Assembly (NCBI GenBank): GCA_030146725.1
Contig: JASLBJ010000099.1
Coordinates: forward strand, 1 to 7,247
Origin: Sphingomicrobium sp.
GTDB taxonomy: Bacteria > Pseudomonadota > Alphaproteobacteria > Sphingomonadales > Sphingomonadaceae
Direction: 5' to 3'
DNA: 7,247 nucleotides
Both the position numbers and the translations under genes were made by a program. Below are positions 1 through 6,864 of the stretch, one piece after another (position 1 is the stretch's first letter; the number at the start of each line of letters is the position of its first letter). The notes under the pieces are model-generated. The model was not told the origin of the DNA, made no database searches, and saw nothing but the letters and a program-made list of their open reading frames with translations.

Positions 1-793
1 CCGGCGCCATCGGCCGCCCGTGCAAATAGGCGAAGGTCGTGTCGTCCGGCGCAAACAGGCCCGAGCGGGCACCCGCCTCGATCGACATGTTGGCGACCGT
101 CAGCCGCCCCTCGATGCTCATCGCCGCAAAGGTACTTCCGCGATATTCGATCACATGGCCGGTCCCGCCGTTGGTCCCGAGCGTGCCGATGATCGCCAGG
201 ATCAGATCCTTGGGCCCGACTCCGAACCCGAGCGCCCCGTCGACCCGCACCTCGAGCGTCAGCGACGGCTTGAGCAGCAGCGTCTGGGTCGCAAGCACAT
301 GCTCGACCTCGCTCGTGCCGATCCCGAATGCCAGCGCGCCGAGCGCCCCGTGCGCCGCGGTATGGCTGTCCCCGCAAACGACAGTCGTGCCGGGCAAGGT
401 GAAGCCCTGCTCGGGCCCGACGACATGGACGATGCCCTGCTCGGCCGCCGTCGCCTCGATATACGGCACCCCGAATTCCGCGACATTCGCCTCGAGCGCG
501 GTCAGTTGCCCGGCGCTGGCCGGATCGGCAATCGGCAGCCGCGCGCCGAACGCATCGACCCGTGCAGTGGTCGGCAGATTATGGTCGGGCATCGCCAGCG
601 TCAGGTCGGGCCGCCGCACCCGCCGCCCGGCCGCGCGCAGGCCTTCGAACGCCTGGGGCGAGGTGACCTCGTGGACCAGGTGGCGGTCGACATAGATCAG
701 GCAGGTGCCGTCGTCGCGCCGCTCGACCACATGCGCGTCCCAGATCTTCTCGTAGAGCGTCCGCGGCCCCCCGAGGTGGCTGCCGACGCTCAT
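1..793 (-). CDS. leuC: 3-isopropylmalate dehydratase large subunit LeuC (partial, C-terminus off the left edge)
   Basis: Large subunit of the LeuCD isomerase, an aconitase-family [4Fe-4S] enzyme that converts 2-isopropylmalate to 3-isopropylmalate in the cytoplasm for leucine synthesis. The visible 264 residues begin with ATG at 793 and carry the family landmarks: [12 protein letters not shown] (about 12-23), [17 protein letters not shown] (33-49), [11 protein letters not shown] (120-130), [21 protein letters not shown] (140-160) and [11 protein letters not shown] (161-171). The family is usually about 465-475 residues long, so roughly 200 residues are missing, including the cysteines that hold the Fe-S cluster. 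The N-terminus is about 9 residues longer than in E. coli. The start overlaps the leuB stop as ATGA, with a G-rich stretch just upstream, so translation is probably coupled to leuB. The partner gene leuD is expected further left but is not in view. Identity is secure from the motifs and the leuA-leuB context. Confidence 0.96.
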   Translation of the reverse strand, partial: MSVGSHLGGPRTLYEKIWDAHVVERRDDGTCLIYVDRHLVHEVTSPQAFEGLRAAGRRVRRPDLTLAMPDHNLPTTARVDAFGARLPIADPASAGQLTALEANVAEFGVPYIEATAAEQGIVHVVGPEQGFTLPGTTVVCGDSHTAAHGALGALAFGIGTSEVEHVLATQTLLLKPSLTLEVRVDGALGFGVGPKDLILAIIGTLGTNGGTGHVIEYRGSTFAAMSIEGRLTVANMSIEAGARSGLFAPDDTTFAYLHGRPMAP

Positions 794-1887
794 CCGCAGC
801 ACCCCCGGTTCATTGCGATCAGCTCGTGATAGGCGCCGGTGCGGGCAAGTTGCTCGCCCAGCACCTCACGGACCCGCGCGCCGAACTCGGAGCAGCGCGC
901 GCTTCCGCCGATATCCGCGGTTCGGCAGCCATCGGCGATCGTCTGCTCGAGCGCGGTCGCAAGGATCAGCCCGCTATCGGCCATGTGCAGCTCGTCAAGC
1001 ATCATCACCGCGCTGGCGATCGCGCCGGCGGGATTGGCGATGTCGAGCCCGGCGATCTGCGGCGCCGAGCCGTGGATCGGCTCGAACAGCCCCGGTCCAT
1101 CGCCGCCGACGCTGGCCGAGCCGAGCAGCCCGATCGACCCGCCGATCACCGACAGCTCGTCGGACAGGATGTCGCCGAACATGTTCTCCGTCAGCAGCAC
1201 GTCGAACTGCCGTGGTCCGGTGACCAGCGCCATCGCGCAGGCATCGACGTACATGTGGGCAAGCTCGACATCGGGGTAGCCGGCCGCAACCTCGTTCACC
1301 ACCGAGCGCCACAGCTTGGACGTCGCCAGCACATTGGCCTTGTCGACCGACGTCACCTTGCGCCGCCGCTGGCGGGCAGCACGAAACGCAACATGCGCGA
1401 TGCGCTCGATCTCCGCCCGGCTGTAGGTGCAGACATCGGTCGCCTGATCGGCTTCAAGCCGATGCTCGCCGAAATAAATGCCGCCGGTCAACTCACGAAC
1501 GACCAGCACGTCGCAGCCCTGCGATAGATCGGCCCGCAGCGGCGACGCTTCCTCGAGCCCGCGCATCACGCGTGCCGGCCGAAGATTGGCGAACAGGCCG
1601 AGGCTGTGGCGGAGGCTCAGCAAGCCCGCTTCGGGCCGAACCGAAGCATCGTCCCACTTGTCCCCGCCGACCGCTCCCAACAGCACGGCGTCCGAGTTCC
1701 GGCATGCGTCGAGCGTCGCCGCCGGCAGCGGCTCGCCGTGCGCATCGATCGCACAGCCGCCGAAGTCGTGCTGCTCGAAGGTCAGCCCAAGCCCGCGATG
1801 CTGCGACAGCAGCTCGAGGCACTGGACCGCCTCGGCCGTGACTTCGGGCCCGACTCCATCGCCGGGCAAAGTGACGATCCGGATCAT
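790..1887 (-). CDS. leuB: 3-isopropylmalate dehydrogenase LeuB
   Basis: Oxidises and decarboxylates 3-isopropylmalate to 2-ketoisocaproate with NAD+, the last committed step of leucine synthesis. At 365 residues it matches the usual length (about 360). Visible motifs are GDGVGPEV (9-16), the substrate-binding arginines R93 and R103 in [16 protein letters not shown]131 and Y138 in [13 protein letters not shown]183 in VDKANVL, D215 in MYVD, and the metal ligands D239 and D243 in FGDILSDE. The nucleotide site has FEPIHGSAP (268-276), and D282-I283 in the DIANP segment is the pair the family uses for NAD rather than NADP. Residue 277 is Gln where Asp is common (HGSAPDIAG), a small departure. The protein ends in an unusual RGCCG tail. 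The ATG start overlaps the leuA stop as ATGA and has GGA about 6 nt upstream. The stop overlaps the leuC start in the same way. Confidence 0.97.
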   Translation of the reverse strand: MIRIVTLPGDGVGPEVTAEAVQCLELLSQHRGLGLTFEQHDFGGCAIDAHGEPLPAATLDACRNSDAVLLGAVGGDKWDDASVRPEAGLLSLRHSLGLFANLRPARVMRGLEEASPLRADLSQGCDVLVVRELTGGIYFGEHRLEADQATDVCTYSRAEIERIAHVAFRAARQRRRKVTSVDKANVLATSKLWRSVVNEVAAGYPDVELAHMYVDACAMALVTGPRQFDVLLTENMFGDILSDELSVIGGSIGLLGSASVGGDGPGLFEPIHGSAPQIAGLDIANPAGAIASAVMMLDELHMADSGLILATALEQTIADGCRTADIGGSARCSEFGARVREVLGEQLARTGAYHELIAMNRGCCG

Positions 1888-3482
1888 GCCGCTTCCACCC
1901 GCACAGTTGCTTCAACCTGCGACGTTTTGCCGCGCACCTGGCGCACCGCTTCGGCATTGCTCGCCGCATCGATGTAGGCCGACACGCAGCAAGGCAGGAT
2001 GTCCCGGGCTCGCGCGCGCCCGGCGAACACCTCCCCGTCGACCGCGATGGTGATCTCGACCAGCACGCTTGCGCCCTGGCCATCGTCGGACGCCTCGGTC
2101 TGGTCGGCGGCGACATATTGCATCTCGAGGCTTTCCACCCGCGCATCGACGCACAGCAAGTGGCTGACCGCTTTGAACGCCGCATCGAGCGCGCCCGGAG
2201 CCGTCGCCACATCGGTCACCCGCCCGCGCTCGCCATGTTCGAGTTCGACCCGCGCGACCGGCCAGCCGGATGCCGACACAGGTGCGCGAATATCGACCTT
2301 CGACAACTTCCACAGCGCCTGCGGCCGATTGCTCGACTGCGCCGACAGGATCGCCAGCAGCCGCGCGGTGTCGACGATCCCGACCTCGTCGGCGACGGTC
2401 TTGAACGTCACGAACGCCTGGTCGAGCGACGCGCCCTCGAGCACATGGCCAAGCGCCTTGGCCCGCGCTGCAAGCGCATGGCGGCCGCTGTGCTTGCCAA
2501 GCACAATGCCCTCGATCGAAAGGCCGATATCCTCGGGTTTCATGATCTCGTACGTCTCTCTGTTCTGCAACATGCCATGCTGGTGAATGCCCGATTCATG
2601 GGCAAAGGCATTGGCTCCTACGATCGACTTGTTGCGCGCCGGCGGTGTGTTGGTGACCTGCGCCAGCGTGCGGCTCGTGGCCATAATTCGCGTCGCGTCG
2701 ATGTTGGTGGTTACCTGATACGCATCCGCCCGAGTGCGCAGCGCCATGACCACGGCTTCCAGCGCGCAATTGCCGGCGCGCTCCCCGATCCCGTTCATCG
2801 CGCACTCGATCTGCCGCGCTCCGGCGCGTACCGCCGCAAGCGAATTGGCGACCGCCATCCCGAGATCGTCGTGGCAGTGAGTCGAGAAGATCGTGCCCTC
2901 GGACCGCTCGACATGCGCGTCGAGGAAGCGGAACAGCTCGAAGATTTCGTCGGGCGTGGTGTAGCCTACGGTGTCGGGTACGTTGAGCGTCGTCGCCCCC
3001 TCCTGAGCCGCGACCGTCAGCGCTTCCACCAGGAAGTCGCGCTCGGTGCGGATCGCGTCCTCGGCCGAGAATTCGACGTCGTCGGCGAACTCGCGGGCCT
3101 GGCCGATCGAGCTGCGGATCGCCTCGAGCACTTGGGCACGGCTCATGCGCAGCTTGGCTTCGCGGTGGATCGGGCTGGTGCCGATGAAGACATGGATCCG
3201 CTTGCGCGCCGCTGGAGCAAGCGCGTCTGCAGCGGCCACGATGTCGCCTCGGACCGCCCGCGCAAGCGAGCAGATCACCGGTCCTTCGATCTCGCGCGCG
3301 ATCATCTCGATCGACCGTGCGTCGTGCGGCGACGATGCGGCGAAGCCCGCTTCGATGACGTCGACTCGAAGCTCGGCCAGCGATCGCGCAATGCGCAGCT
3401 TGCCTTCGGGGCTCATCGAGAAGCCGGGGGCCTGCTCGCCGTCGCGCAGGCTGGTGTCGAAAATGCGGACCATGTCGGTCAT
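1884..3482 (-). CDS. leuA: 2-isopropylmalate synthase LeuA
   Basis: Condenses acetyl-CoA with 2-ketoisovalerate to give 2-isopropylmalate, the entry step to leucine. The 532 residues compare with about 520 in the proteobacterial LeuA group. The N-terminal HMGL-like TIM barrel (about 4-270) has DTSLRDGEQ (9-17) with R13 and D14. Metal-ligand positions are D14, H202 and H204 (THCHDDLG) and N238 (GERAGNCALE). The linker region carries FAHESGIHQHG (293-303) and LGKHSGRHAL (328-337). Residues from about 395 to 515 form the C-terminal LeuA dimer domain, where leucine binds for feedback inhibition in this family, so product inhibition is likely but unproven here. The ATG start overlaps the ilvM stop (ATGA). 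The ribosome site before it is weak (CAGG about 9 nt upstream), which fits translational coupling. LeuA paralogues such as citramalate or homocitrate synthase are less likely, given the adjacent leuB and leuC and the full alignment to LeuA. Confidence 0.95.
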   Translation of the reverse strand: MTDMVRIFDTSLRDGEQAPGFSMSPEGKLRIARSLAELRVDVIEAGFAASSPHDARSIEMIAREIEGPVICSLARAVRGDIVAAADALAPAARKRIHVFIGTSPIHREAKLRMSRAQVLEAIRSSIGQAREFADDVEFSAEDAIRTERDFLVEALTVAAQEGATTLNVPDTVGYTTPDEIFELFRFLDAHVERSEGTIFSTHCHDDLGMAVANSLAAVRAGARQIECAMNGIGERAGNCALEAVVMALRTRADAYQVTTNIDATRIMATSRTLAQVTNTPPARNKSIVGANAFAHESGIHQHGMLQNRETYEIMKPEDIGLSIEGIVLGKHSGRHALAARAKALGHVLEGASLDQAFVTFKTVADEVGIVDTARLLAILSAQSSNRPQALWKLSKVDIRAPVSASGWPVARVELEHGERGRVTDVATAPGALDAAFKAVSHLLCVDARVESLEMQYVAADQTEASDDGQGASVLVEITIAVDGEVFAGRARARDILPCCVSAYIDAASNAEAVRQVRGKTSQVEATVRVEAA

Positions 3483-3733
3483 GCGTGTGGACCTGATTGC
3501 TGAGAGGAAAAGGTAACGGAGCGAACATCGACGAGCCGGTCGAGCTGGCGGACGACGATCTCGAGGCTTCGGCTTGGATCGCGCGGCTCGACGTCGAGCG
3601 TCAGCAGCGCGTCATCGGGCCCGTCCGCCATGGCCACTTCGCGCAGCACGAAACCGCGCCGCTCGACTGTCCCGAGCAGCCGCAGCAGCGCGCCCTCGGC
3701 ATTGTCGAAGCGGATCTGCAATTGGCCGCTCAC
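3479..3733 (-). CDS. ilvM: Acetohydroxyacid synthase small (regulatory) subunit, IlvM type
   Basis: Small ACT-domain subunit that binds and activates the catalytic subunit encoded just upstream. It has only 84 residues, a single ACT domain, like IlvM of AHAS isozyme II (about 85) and much shorter than IlvN or IlvH (about 95-165). Recognisable segments are the start of the domain with GALLRLLGTVERRGFVLREV (14-33), a central LLTLDVEP strand and the RQLDRLVDVRSVTF end (62-75), which parallels the QLNKLVDV segment of E. coli IlvM. It starts with GTG inside the ilvG stop (GTGA overlap), with a good GGAG ribosome site about 8 nt before it. The last codons overlap leuA. AHAS II is poorly inhibited by valine in enterobacteria. 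If that holds here, control of this operon would rest more on transcription, which fits the attenuator, but this is inference. Confidence 0.9.
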   Translation of the reverse strand: MSGQLQIRFDNAEGALLRLLGTVERRGFVLREVAMADGPDDALLTLDVEPRDPSRSLEIVVRQLDRLVDVRSVTFSSQQSGPHA

Positions 3734-5436
3734 CAGCCCTTCTCCATCATCTGCACGTTGGAGCTATTGGGCGGAACCAGCGGCCAGACATTCTCGCGCG
3801 GGTCAATCCGGACATGGCACAGCAACGCGCCCTCGGTCTCGACCAGCCGCCGGATCGCGCCATCGACCTGGCTTCGGCGGTCAATGGTGAACGCCTCGAT
3901 CCCGAACGCATGCGCAACTTCGGCAAAATCGGGATTGTCGCTGAGGTCGATCTCGGAGAAATTTTCGGCGAAGAACAATTCTTGCCACTGGCGCACCATG
4001 CCCAGTTGGCTGTTATCGATCAGCACGATCTTGAGCGGCAGCCGGTAGCGGCGGATGGTCGCCAGCTCCTGCACGTTCATCATGAACGATCCGTCGCCCG
4101 AGACGGTGATCACGCGCGCATCGGGCTCGGCCAGCAACGCTCCGATGCCGGCTGGAACGCCAAAGCCCATCGTACCGAGGCCGGCGCTGGTCAGATGCGC
4201 TTGCGGGCGGCTGAACCGGCAATGCTGCGCGACCCACATCTGGTGCTGGCCCACGTCGCAGGTGAAGATCGCCTTGTCGCCTGCCGCTTCCGACAATTGC
4301 TTGAGCATCGCGGGCGCATAGATCCCGCCGCCCGGCGCATCGTAGCGCGCCGCCCACAGCTTCTTCTGCGCGCGGCACTGGTCGCCCCACGCGCCGATGT
4401 CGCCGGTGCGGCCGTCGAGCCGGTCGAGGATCATCCGGATGTCGCCCGCAAGCGCAACTTCCGCGCGGCGCAACTTGCCAATCTCGGCCGGGTCCCCGTC
4501 GATATGGATAACCTTCGCACGCGGCGCAAAGCTGTCGAGCTTGCCGGTCGCACGATCATCGAACCGCGCCCCGACGCAGATCAACAGGTCGCAATGGTCG
4601 ATCGCGACATTGGCCGCGCGCGTCCCGTGCATCCCCAGCATGCCGAGGAAATTGGGAGCATCCGTCGGCAGGCCACCAAGCCCCTTGAGCGTCGCGACCG
4701 ACGGGATGCCGCTGCGTGCCGCAAAGGCGCGCAGTTCGCGTTCCGCACGTCCGATCGAGATTCCACCGCCAAAGTAGAGCACCGGCGCCTTCGCCTCGGC
4801 AATCAGCGCGTTGGCGGCCGCGATTGCCGCCTCGTCGAGCGGCTCCACCCCAGGCTCGGCGAGCTCGAACGGCGCGGGCACGGCGGCGATCACGCCGACG
4901 TCCTTGGGCAAGTCGATCAGCACCGGTCCGGGCCGCCCCGAGCTGGCAATCCGGAACGCCTCGGCGAAAATCCGCGGGATGTCCTCGGTCTTGCGGATCA
5001 GGAAGCTGTGCTTGACGATCGGAAGCGTGATCCCGAAGATATCGACTTCCTGGAACGCATCGGTCCCGATCAACGGCGACGCCACCTGCCCGGTGATCGC
5101 GACCATCGGCACGCTGTCCAGGAACGCATTGGCAATGCCGGTCACGAGGTTCGTCGCGCCGGGCCCCGACGTCGCCAGGCACACGCCCGGCCGCCCGGTC
5201 ACCCGTCCATACGCGTCTGCCGCAAGCGCCGCGCCCTGCTCGTGCCGCACCAGGATATGCTTCAATTTCGATCCGGGCAGCGCATCGTAGACGGGCATGA
5301 TCGCTCCGCCGGGATAGCCGAACACATGAGTCACGCCCTCGCGCTCGAGCGCCTCGACGACCAGCCGCGCTCCGGTGACCGGCCGGGGAGTCCCGGCCGG
5401 CATCGGAACCGGCGCTGGAGCGGGCGCAGCAGCCAT
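3730..5436 (-). CDS. ilvG: Acetohydroxyacid synthase catalytic subunit, IlvG (AHAS II) type
   Basis: ThDP- and FAD-dependent enzyme that makes 2-acetolactate from two pyruvates, or 2-aceto-2-hydroxybutyrate from pyruvate and 2-ketobutyrate. Its 568 residues contain all three domains: N-terminal Pyr domain (about 20-185) with VFGYPGGAIMPVYDAL, catalytic E66 in RHEQGAA and SGPGATN (90-96); central FAD domain (about 205-340) with LKGLGG, LGMLGMHGT and GARFDDR; and C-terminal PP domain with DVGQHQMW (394-401), the ThDP motif GDGSFMMN (447-454) to DN (474-475), and LGMVRQWQ (478-485). W484 is the tryptophan known as a herbicide-contact site in this family. The DN in place of NN and the ENVWPLVPPNSSN tail are shared with E. 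coli IlvG, which marks it as isozyme II. The first 20 residues are an Ala/Pro-rich extension; M12 is a possible alternative start. ATG lies 2 nt after the ilvC stop. The short IlvM-type gene that follows agrees. Confidence 0.96.
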   Translation of the reverse strand: MAAAPAPAPVPMPAGTPRPVTGARLVVEALEREGVTHVFGYPGGAIMPVYDALPGSKLKHILVRHEQGAALAADAYGRVTGRPGVCLATSGPGATNLVTGIANAFLDSVPMVAITGQVASPLIGTDAFQEVDIFGITLPIVKHSFLIRKTEDIPRIFAEAFRIASSGRPGPVLIDLPKDVGVIAAVPAPFELAEPGVEPLDEAAIAAANALIAEAKAPVLYFGGGISIGRAERELRAFAARSGIPSVATLKGLGGLPTDAPNFLGMLGMHGTRAANVAIDHCDLLICVGARFDDRATGKLDSFAPRAKVIHIDGDPAEIGKLRRAEVALAGDIRMILDRLDGRTGDIGAWGDQCRAQKKLWAARYDAPGGGIYAPAMLKQLSEAAGDKAIFTCDVGQHQMWVAQHCRFSRPQAHLTSAGLGTMGFGVPAGIGALLAEPDARVITVSGDGSFMMNVQELATIRRYRLPLKIVLIDNSQLGMVRQWQELFFAENFSEIDLSDNPDFAEVAHAFGIEAFTIDRRSQVDGAIRRLVETEGALLCHVRIDPRENVWPLVPPNSSNVQMMEKGW

Positions 5437-5438
5437 GA

Positions 5439-6452
5439 TCAGGCCGCCTGGCTTTCCGGCCGGCTTTGCAGCCAGGCCATCTGCGCGCGCAGCCGGCTTC
5501 CGACCTTTTCGATCGGCTGGTCGAGATCGGCCTGATACATCGCGTCATACTCGTGCTTGCCCGAGCGGTTCTCCTCGATCCACGCTTCCGCAAACTTGCC
5601 GCTCTGGATGTCGCGCAGCACCTCGCGCATGCGCTCCTTGGTCTCGGCGTTGATCACCCGCGGTCCCGACACGAAGTCGCCGTACTTGGCCGTTTCGGAG
5701 ACGAAGTGCAGCATCTTCGCGAGCCCGCCCTCGTACATCAGATCGACGATCAACTTGAGCTCGTGCATGCACTCGAAATAGGCGACTTCGGGCTTGTAAC
5801 CGGCTTCGACCAGCGTCTCGAACCCGGCGATCACCAATTCGCTCGCGCCGCCGCACAGCACCGCCTGCTCACCGAACAGATCGGTCTCGGTCTCCTCGGC
5901 AAAGCTGGTCTCGATCGCGCCGCCCTTGGTCCCGCCGATCCCCGACGCATAGGCGAGGGCCCGCGCCCGCGCCGACCCGCTCTTGTCCTGATGGACCGCA
6001 AACAGGCACGGCACCCCGCGGCCGATCTCATATTCGCGGCGGACGAGGTCGCCCGGCCCCTTCGGCGCGACCAGCACCACGTCGATGTCCTCGCGCGGCT
6101 CGACCTGGCCGTACTGGACCGAAAAGCCGTGCGCGACGAGCAATGCCGCACCGGGCTTCAAATTGGGCGCGATGCTTGTCGCATAGACCTCGCGGTGCGC
6201 CATGTCGGGAGTCAGCAGCGACACCAGCGACGCCGCGGCGGCTGCTTCGGCCGGGCTCATCACCTTGAACCCGTCACCGCGCGCCTTGCGCTCGGCCTGG
6301 CCACCCGCCCGCGCCCCGACCACCACGTCGAACCCGCTGTCGCGCAGGTTGCGCGCATGAGCCCGGCCCTGGCTGCCATAGCCGACGATTGCGACCGTCC
6401 CGCCCTTGAGTACGGACTGGTCGGCGTCCTGCTCGGTGTAGATCGTTTCCAA
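5439..6452 (-). CDS. ilvC: Ketol-acid reductoisomerase (class I) IlvC, TTG start
   Basis: Converts 2-acetolactate (or acetohydroxybutyrate) to the dihydroxy acid by Mg-dependent alkyl migration and NAD(P)H reduction. At 337 residues it is a class I (short) enzyme. The Rossmann motif [17 protein letters not shown] is at 24-40, the catalytic histidine at H108 (VAHGF), APKGPG at 129-134, metal ligands D191 and E195 in ETDLFGEQ, E227 and E231 in [11 protein letters not shown], and the SETAKYG substrate segment at 252-258. The cofactor loop reads RAGGQAE (48-54), without the two serines usual in NADPH-binding RxGSxS loops. The start is TTG at 6452-6450, supported by GGGAG 7 nt upstream and by N-terminal alignment ([13 protein letters not shown]); no in-frame ATG exists until residue 65. 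It is the first structural gene after the leader and attenuator, and 2 nt separate its stop from ilvG. Confidence 0.96.
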   Translation of the reverse strand: METIYTEQDADQSVLKGGTVAIVGYGSQGRAHARNLRDSGFDVVVGARAGGQAERKARGDGFKVMSPAEAAAAASLVSLLTPDMAHREVYATSIAPNLKPGAALLVAHGFSVQYGQVEPREDIDVVLVAPKGPGDLVRREYEIGRGVPCLFAVHQDKSGSARARALAYASGIGGTKGGAIETSFAEETETDLFGEQAVLCGGASELVIAGFETLVEAGYKPEVAYFECMHELKLIVDLMYEGGLAKMLHFVSETAKYGDFVSGPRVINAETKERMREVLRDIQSGKFAEAWIEENRSGKHEYDAMYQADLDQPIEKVGSRLRAQMAWLQSRPESQAA

Positions 6453-6489
6453 CTTGGGTCTCCCGATTTCGCTTCAAAATCTGTTGCGC

Positions 6490-6524
6490 AAAAGAAAACC
6501 CCCGCTCCGGTGGGGAGCGGGGGT
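6490..6524 (-). terminator. Intrinsic terminator serving as the attenuator of the ilv-leu operon
   Basis: On the minus strand an 11-bp perfect stem, ACCCCCGCTCC (6524-6514) with GGAGCGGGGGT (6508-6498), closes a 5-nt loop and is followed directly by TTTTCTTTT (the last T shared with the stem end). This is a textbook Rho-independent terminator for leftward transcription. It stands between the leader peptide stop and the ilvC start, inside the transcribed leader, so it would stop the operon before its first gene unless prevented from folding. Read on the plus strand the hairpin has no T-tract, so it is not a terminator in that direction. Confidence 0.9.
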
Positions 6525-6573
6525 CCTGGTATCTGATCCTTGGATCGTTACTCAGAAAGCCTTGGCCGCTCCC
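6513..6573 (-). promoter_or_regulatory. Putative antiterminator pairing (segments 2 and 3)
   Basis: GGGAGCGG at 6573-6566 (minus strand), inside the last codons of the leader ORF (His-Ala-Gly-Ala-Ala), is perfectly complementary over 8 bases to CCGCTCCC at 6520-6513, most of the first arm of the terminator. If this pair forms, the terminator cannot. The same GGGAGCGG can instead pair with an upstream piece spanning the Gly-Ala-Thr-Leu-Thr codons: CGCTC at 6613-6609 with GAGCG at 6571-6567, plus GGC with GCC and two CC/GG pairs across small bulges. A ribosome stalled on the Leu/Ile/Val codons at 6609-6580 would cover that upstream piece and free segment 2. The pairings were found by eye; no folding energies were computed. 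Confidence 0.65.
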
Positions 6574-6686
6574 GCATGTGGGTCGGTAAGTACGAGCATA
6601 ATAAGGGTGAGCGTGGCGCCATAAGACGCCCCCGCAAAGGTCGGGCCCGCAAAGGTCGTGCCGTTCAGCGATACGCTGCGCTGCAC
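6552..6686 (-). CDS. Leader peptide of the ilv-leu operon (44 residues, GTG start)
   Basis: Short ORF read from GTG at 6686-6684, with a strong GAGGAGG ribosome site at 6702-6696, 9 nt upstream. Residues 25-34 are TLTLIMLVLT, coded ACG CTC ACC CTT ATT ATG CTC GTA CTT ACC, so Leu (four), Thr (three), Ile and Val are concentrated in one stretch. CTT, ATT and GTA look uncommon in the neighbouring genes, which mostly use CTC/CTG, ATC and GTC. The tail DPHAGAAKAF resembles the Gly-Ala-Ala-Lys-Ala-type ends of enterobacterial ilv leader peptides. The TGA stop is 27 nt before the terminator stem. Its likely role is to sense charged Leu, Ile, Val and perhaps Thr tRNAs by ribosome stalling. A longer in-frame ORF reaches ATG at 6749, but that start has no ribosome site and would lie upstream of the candidate transcription start. 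I know of no established gene symbol for this leader. Confidence 0.82.
   Translation of the reverse strand: MQRSVSLNGTTFAGPTFAGASYGATLTLIMLVLTDPHAGAAKAF
6631..6658 (-). repeat. Two copies of a 13-nt direct repeat inside the leader ORF
   Basis: CGACCTTTGCGGG occurs at 6658-6646 and again at 6643-6631 (minus strand) with CC between. The 15-nt period keeps frame and gives the peptide Thr-Phe-Ala-Gly-Pro-Thr-Phe-Ala-Gly-Ala. The second copy runs into GCGGGGG (6635-6629), which is complementary to CCCCCGC (6523-6517) of the terminator, so the repeat could take part in an alternative fold. Confidence 0.85.
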
Positions 6687-6737
6687 CCTGGTCACCCTCC
6701 TCAAGTGGAAACCCGAATGGGATCCCGTTCGCCGACG

Positions 6738-6766
6738 CCTATGCTGCAATGCGGCACGCGAGGCAA
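6738..6766 (-). promoter_or_regulatory. Candidate promoter for the leader and ilv-leu operon
   Basis: TTGCCT (6766-6761) and CATAGG (6743-6738) on the minus strand are 17 nt apart, a usual -35/-10 spacing. The -10 box matches the consensus at only three positions. Transcription from here would begin near 6731 and leave about 45 nt before the leader GTG, which suits an attenuator leader. No clear operator was seen. The call rests on spacing and position only. Confidence 0.3.
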
Positions 6767-6779
6767 GGCTAAAATCGTG

Positions 6780-6807
6780 TTGCAGCCGACGATCCGGCCT
6801 TTATTGT
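6780..6807 (+). promoter_or_regulatory. Candidate promoter for the divergent ilvD-family gene
   Basis: TTGCAG (6780-6785) and TATTGT (6802-6807) on the plus strand are 16 nt apart. Transcription would start near 6814, about 50 nt before the ATG at 6865. The two candidate promoters lie back to back within 178 bp of non-coding DNA (6687-6864), in which I see nothing else certain. Weak matches, so low confidence. Confidence 0.3.
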
Positions 6808-6864
6808 CGCGCGCTTCACCGCGCCGCTCATGGCGATTGTATCCTAAACAGCACAGGAACGCAC

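Noticed and set aside
20..829. Plus-strand open frames opposite leuC
   Set aside because: The minus strand encodes an unmistakable LeuC; the plus frames are compositional shadows.
2118..3503. Plus-strand 461-codon open frame opposite leuA
   Set aside because: Low-complexity Arg/Asp/His-rich product with no family resemblance, antisense to an intact leuA.
3574..5535. Plus-strand 653-codon open frame opposite ilvM-ilvG-ilvC
   Set aside because: Its product is rich in Arg, Asp, Gln and His with no recognisable domain, and it lies opposite well-conserved genes. Long antisense frames are expected in high-GC coding DNA.
6498..6524. Hairpin considered as a bidirectional terminator or as part of the ilvD regulatory region
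   Set aside because: Only the minus-strand side has a T-tract, and no rightward gene ends there.
5466..6536. Plus-strand 356-codon open frame opposite ilvC that crosses the attenuator
   Set aside because: No recognisable protein family. It runs through a terminator hairpin and opposite all the conserved ilvC motifs.
6552..6749. Longer 65-codon version of the leader ORF starting at ATG 6749
   Set aside because: There is no ribosome site before that ATG and it would lie upstream of the likely transcription start. The GTG at 6686 has GAGGAGG at a good distance.
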